From positions 62,001-126,000 of the forward strand of contig JASXSV010000006.1 of assembly GCA_030674915.1 (NCBI GenBank): a stretch of DNA of 64,000 bases. Reading direction: 5' to 3'. Source of the stretch: Candidatus Endonucleibacter bathymodioli. GTDB lineage: Bacteria; Pseudomonadota; Gammaproteobacteria; Pseudomonadales; Endozoicomonadaceae. Both the position numbers and the translations under genes were made by a program. Below, one piece after another: positions 63,094 to 64,000 of this stretch (the first letter of the stretch is position 1; every line of letters starts with the position of its first letter). The notes under the pieces are model-generated. The model saw only the letters and a list, made by a program, of their open reading frames with translations. It searched no databases and was not told the origin of the DNA.

Positions 63094-63197
63094 CTCCAAA
63101 AATCTAGTTTGCAGTACCAGGAAATCAAATTTACTCTGGTAGTTGCATTACCGTGTCCAAAGGTGTTGAATATTAACTGGTTTTCAAGTAAATCTGG

Positions 63198-63320
63198 GAT
63201 ATATTGTCAGCATAGAAGGCGTGGATATGCAACAAACTAGCTAAACTTCATGATCATACGGGTAGTAGGTGATTAGAGCTGAGTGAACGCAGTTATCGGA
63301 GTGCTCTGCATGAGACAGGC
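63198..63320 (+). repeat. Interspersed 125-bp repeat between prmC and nhaA
   Basis: The right half is good: ACGGGTAGTAGGTGATTAG, then GAGTGAACGCAGTTATCGGA. The left half is weaker (GATATATTGTCAGCATAGAA, then GGCGTGGATATGC). No gene is supported between 63094 and 63445. Confidence 0.65.
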
Positions 63321-63445
63321 GTTATTCATTCCATCTTTCAAGCTGATGCGTAATCTACTATCTGATAAAATTTGATAATCAACAGAAAGACTAGCTACAG
63401 AATTACTTCTACCCTAGCTTAATTAATTATCACCTTGGAGAATTC

Positions 63446-64000
63446 ATGTTCGCACGACGGCTGCAACGTTTCCTGCATCAGGACTACTCCATTGGCGTAC
63501 TGATTATTATCGCCGCTATTTTAGCCAAAATTGTCGTCAATAGCAGCCTTGTACAATATTATAACTTGTTGTTGGACGCACCAATCCAAGTTGTCATTGG
63601 TCCTCTGGATATTAACAAACCCACCCTCCTCTGGATTAATGATGGTTTAATGGCTTTATTTTTCCTAATGATTGGACTTGAAGTTAAAAGGGAAGTACTG
63701 GAAGGCCAGCTCCGTACTGCAGCCCAAGTATGCCTACCAGGAATTGCAGCTGTAGGTGGCATGCTTATCCCTGCTCTTATTTATACGGCCTTTAATTATA
63801 ATGATCCCATAGCAGTTAAGGGATGGGCTATCCCTGCAGCAACAGATATTGCCTTTGCTCTTGGTGTTTTGGCACTGCTTGGGAAGCGGGCTCCTGCATC
63901 ACTCAAAATATTCCTCCTAGCCTTGGCTATTATTGATGATATCGGCGCCATTATAATTATCGCCCTGTTTTACACCTTTGATCTTTCTGTAACTTCTATG
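63446..64000 (+). CDS. nhaA: NhaA, Na+/H+ antiporter (partial, runs off the window)
   Basis: NhaA exports Na+ in exchange for H+ and controls internal pH and sodium. The visible 185 codons are open to the end. They begin [19 protein letters not shown], with GGAG seven bases before the ATG. Family words follow in order: [19 protein letters not shown], then [19 protein letters not shown], then [20 protein letters not shown]. The paired Asp in IDDIG are the conserved ion-binding residues (Asp163/Asp164 in E. coli). A sodium antiporter would suit a marine lifestyle. Confidence 0.96.
   Translation, partial: MFARRLQRFLHQDYSIGVLIIIAAILAKIVVNSSLVQYYNLLLDAPIQVVIGPLDINKPTLLWINDGLMALFFLMIGLEVKREVLEGQLRTAAQVCLPGIAAVGGMLIPALIYTAFNYNDPIAVKGWAIPAATDIAFALGVLALLGKRAPASLKIFLLALAIIDDIGAIIIIALFYTFDLSVTSM

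Overview
The window is an AT-rich piece of a host-associated gammaproteobacterial chromosome. The housekeeping blocks have the usual gammaproteobacterial order: mlaFE(D), smc-zipA-ligA, ccmABCDEFGHI, fleN-fliA with fleQ nearby, and hemA-prfA-prmC. The accessory part is unusual. It holds proteins with animal-type BIR and RING domains (inhibitor of apoptosis, IAP), a large ankyrin-repeat protein, a 1595-residue protein with a probable macro domain, a secreted minisatellite protein and many decayed insertion sequences. Bacterial IAPs are, as far as I recall, known from the intranuclear mussel parasite Candidatus Endonucleobacter (Endozoicomonadaceae, Oceanospirillales). That or a close relative is my best guess for the organism; it rests on gene content, not on a database search.

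Region 1 (1-1.6 kb) carries the mla phospholipid-transport genes on the minus strand. Region 2 (1.7-27.3 kb) is an accessory, effector-rich island. It contains one intact IS30 element, the macro-domain protein, the repeat protein, IAP copy 1 (5' end cut off by an IS30 remnant), the ankyrin protein, the protease gene htpX, intact IAP copy 2, and IAP copy 3, which is a broken duplicate of copy 2. Remnants of IS3, IS30, IS630 and IS5-like elements fill the spaces between them.

Region 3 (27.3-41 kb) is mostly housekeeping: recQ, trmO, yheU, a lytic-transglycosylase-like lipoprotein, a long ligA, zipA and smc. Region 4 (41.5-48.6 kb) is a tightly overlapping cytochrome c maturation operon, ccmA to ccmI, in which CcmH has lost one cysteine of its CXXC motif. 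Region 5 (48.9-58.7 kb) has a rhodanese-fold protein without its catalytic cysteine, the flagellar regulators fliA, fleN and fleQ with no structural flagellar genes beside them, an IS30 remnant and hrpA. Region 6 (58.7-64 kb) has hemA, prfA, prmC and the start of nhaA.

From about 23.8 kb onward the intergenic regions carry a family of interspersed elements of about 125 bp with inverted ends. I count about fourteen full or partial copies. One lies next to the hemA ribosome-binding site and one separates hemA from prfA. I did not recognise this family. Together with the decayed insertion sequences, pseudogenes and expanded simple repeats, it suggests a genome that has been through strong drift and mobile-element expansion while keeping a set of proteins probably aimed at the eukaryotic host.
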